Positions 7,442-8,371 of a DNA stretch of 8,371 nt are shown in pieces. Position 1 is the stretch's first letter; the number at the start of each line of letters is the position of its first letter. The notes under the pieces were generated by a model, which was not told where the DNA came from, ran no database searches, and saw only the letters and a program-made list of their open reading frames with translations. Both the position numbers and the translations under genes were made by a program. Source of the stretch: Candidatus Margulisiibacteriota bacterium. Lineage in GTDB: Bacteria > Margulisbacteria > Termititenacia > Termititenacales > Termititenacaceae. Location of the stretch: positions 1-8,371 of the forward strand of contig JAITIE010000146.1 in the NCBI GenBank assembly GCA_031279615.1. Direction: 5' to 3'.

Positions 7442-7450
7442 ATTATAACA
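7442..7450 (-). promoter_or_regulatory. Extended -10 promoter element in front of lptD
   Basis: The minus strand reads TGTTATAAT, a perfect extended -10 (TGnTATAAT). No good -35 is found 16-19 bases upstream, which extended -10 promoters can tolerate. The last base is seven bases before the lptD GTG, so transcription should begin at or beside the start codon. This would give lptD its own promoter downstream of the zinc-ribbon gene. Confidence 0.55.
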
Positions 7451-7476
7451 GATAATGATGCTGACTACTTTAATTA

Positions 7477-7683
7477 TTATTCTGAATCGCGCAATTTTTG
7501 GAGTTTGGCCAGCAAAGAGCCACTTGTTTTCTCTGAAGTCTGTCCGCGCTCGTCCTCCGGAAGCTCCGCTTGGTCGAGGCGAAACTCAAATTTACATTCC
7601 TCACAATCGTGGTATTTTTTGTCCCGGTCGATTTTGATTTTCGTTTTGCAGTTTGGACAATTAATAAAAACAAACTCGCTCAT
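7477..7683 (-). CDS. Small zinc-ribbon protein, unknown function (68 aa)
   Basis: Residues 9-12 (CPNC) and 27-30 (CEEC) form a CX2C-X14-CX2C zinc-ribbon, flanked by beta-like stretches (FVFINCPNCKTKIKI, CKFEFRL). An acidic, Ser/Lys-rich tail follows (about 36-68), ending in a short helix LLAKLQKLRDSE. Such small ribbons are common at protein N-termini and as stand-alone proteins; the fold does not reveal the target. I chose ATG at 7683 because the homologous-looking part begins there. An in-frame start at 7719 would add twelve residues encoded opposite the start of smpB. No Shine-Dalgarno is seen; a -10-like TAATAT (7692-7697) lies eight bases upstream. The gene is 42 bases upstream of lptD on the same strand and may be co-transcribed with it. 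Confidence 0.8.
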   Translation of the reverse strand: MSEFVFINCPNCKTKIKIDRDKKYHDCEECKFEFRLDQAELPEDERGQTSEKTSGSLLAKLQKLRDSE

Positions 7684-7699
7684 GTTAAGATATATTACT
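7684..7699. promoter_or_regulatory. 16-base divergent start region of smpB and the zinc-ribbon gene
   Basis: Only sixteen A/T-rich bases separate the two ATG codons. On the minus strand TAATAT (7697-7692) ends eight bases before the zinc-ribbon ATG. On the plus strand TAAGAT (7686-7691) ends eight bases before the smpB ATG. Neither gene has a Shine-Dalgarno, and any -35 would lie within the opposite gene. These are weak matches in A/T-rich DNA, but the shared geometry fits leaderless transcription. Confidence 0.35.
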
Positions 7700-8137
7700 A
7701 TGGAAATTCTCAACCGCAAAGCAGGTTTTGACTACACCATACTGGAGACTATCGAGGCCGGTATCGCGCTGGTTGGCTGCGAGGTTAAGTCGATCCGCGC
7801 TGGCAGCGCCAGCATCAAAGAAAGTTACGCGCGGGCCAAAGGCGCGGAAATTTTCTTGGTCAACATGCACATCGCGCCTTACGCGCAGGGCAATATTCAC
7901 AACCCGCCAGAGACCCGCGAGCGCAAACTGCTGCTCAAACGCCGCGAAATAAATAAACTAATCGGCCAGCTGCAGCAAAAAAGATTATATCTCGTGCCGC
8001 TCAAAGTTTATCTCAAAAAAAACCGCCACGTAAAAGTTTTGCTAGGTTTGGGCCAGCCTAAAAAAATGTACGACAAAAAAGAAAAGAAAAAACAGCGTGA
8101 CATCGAGCGCGAATTGCGGCGGGATTTCAAACTCTAA
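7700..8137 (+). CDS. smpB: SsrA-binding protein SmpB
   Basis: SmpB binds the tRNA-like part of tmRNA and carries it into stalled ribosomes for rescue and tagging. The 145-residue product has the family order: NRKAGFDYTILETIEAGIAL at 5-24, the conserved turn GCEVKSIRAG at 26-35, SIKESYAR, then HIAPYAQGN, RKLLLKRREINKL from 75, and the basic C-terminal tail KKMYDKKEKKKQRDIERELRR that lies in the decoding centre. Length is slightly below the usual 150-160. In the tail the common (A)RGKK(L)YDKR reads GQPKKMYDKK, a mild departure. ATG at 7700 fits the family N-terminus; ATG at 7682 in the same frame would add MLRYIT and would overlap the divergent start codon. No Shine-Dalgarno is visible for either. 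The stop overlaps the convergent neighbour. No ssrA gene lies in the window. Confidence 0.96.
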   Translation: MEILNRKAGFDYTILETIEAGIALVGCEVKSIRAGSASIKESYARAKGAEIFLVNMHIAPYAQGNIHNPPETRERKLLLKRREINKLIGQLQQKRLYLVPLKVYLKKNRHVKVLLGLGQPKKMYDKKEKKKQRDIERELRRDFKL

Positions 8138-8371
8138 ACTTTAAACAGCCAGTTAAAACCCGAAATACCCAGCGTCAGAATGAGCGTCATGGCCAGACCG
8201 GCCAGCGTCGTGCCGAGCAGAGCGGCGAGAATAATTTTGCGGCGGTTCAAGCCCAGCAGATAACCGGCCAGCGAGCCGGTCCAGACACCGGTCCCGGGCA
8301 GCGGCACGCCGACAAACAAAATCAAGCCCCAAAATTCCCATTTCTGGATCTGCGCGCTCTTGGCGCGAGTC
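8134..8371 (-). CDS. Small multidrug-export family membrane protein, C-terminal part
   Basis: The frame is open to the window edge, so the N-terminus lies outside; 78 residues are visible. It begins with a charged segment ending QIQKWEFWG, followed by ILFVGVPLPGTGVWTGSLAGYLLG and a second hydrophobic helix (IILAALLGTTLAGLAMTLILTLGI). The VPLPGTG.WTG motif followed by two membrane helices is the hallmark of the C-terminal half of the Sm_multidrug_ex family (Pfam PF06695), small integral membrane proteins annotated as putative exporters. The substrate is unknown, and the family name rests on limited evidence. The TAG stop (8136-8134) overlaps the TAA of smpB on the other strand, so the genes converge with no spacer or terminator between them. 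Confidence 0.85.
   Translation of the reverse strand, partial: TRAKSAQIQKWEFWGLILFVGVPLPGTGVWTGSLAGYLLGLNRRKIILAALLGTTLAGLAMTLILTLGISGFNWLFKV

Noticed and set aside
7355..7699. In-frame extension of smpB back to 7355
   Set aside because: The extra 115 codons run antisense to lptD and the zinc-ribbon gene and are absent from the SmpB family; ATG 7700 gives the family N-terminus.

Overview
The window suggests a diderm (outer-membrane) bacterium of mid GC content. It carries an LPS-assembly porin (LptD family), a diacylglyceryl-type lipoprotein and apolipoprotein N-acyltransferase (Lnt) in one gene cluster, plus a type III glutamine synthetase and SmpB. The phylum cannot be fixed from the sequence alone. 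An uncultured or candidate diderm lineage (Elusimicrobia- or Margulisbacteria-like) is only a guess. The first ~600 bases are clearly more A+T-rich, with different codon choices (AGA, ATA), than the rest.

Layout. 1-355: the tail of an open frame (1-150) overlaps a 70-codon gene of unknown function (143-355), which has a near-perfect Shine-Dalgarno. 356-608: a 253-base gap with nested inverted repeats next to the small gene, an A/T-rich stretch, and candidate promoter elements for glnN. 609-2726 (+): type III glutamine synthetase. 2727-2822: a convergent gap holding a composite palindrome that looks like a dispersed repeat unit and may also act as a weak terminator. 2823-7683 (-): a four-gene cluster, transcribed as zinc-ribbon protein, LptD, unknown lipoprotein, Lnt. 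7700-8137 (+): smpB, divergent from the zinc-ribbon gene with only 16 bases between starts. 8134-8371 (-): the C-terminal part of a small multidrug-export family membrane protein, whose stop codon overlaps that of smpB.

How the genes fit together. lptD, the lipoprotein gene and lnt are joined by ATGA and TGATG stop/start overlaps, so they are probably translated as a coupled set devoted to the outer membrane. LptD would insert LPS-type glycolipid into the outer leaflet. Lnt would finish acylation of lipoproteins, including the one encoded beside it. The lipoprotein sits where an LptE-like partner might be expected, but its sequence does not identify it as LptE. glnN assimilates ammonium and is separate; smpB acts in ribosome rescue.

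No mobile element, CRISPR array, tRNA or rRNA was seen. The points most worth following are the coupled lptD-lipoprotein-lnt unit, the apparently leaderless starts around 7434-7700, the palindromic unit at 2745-2803, and the atypical small-gene pair at the left end.
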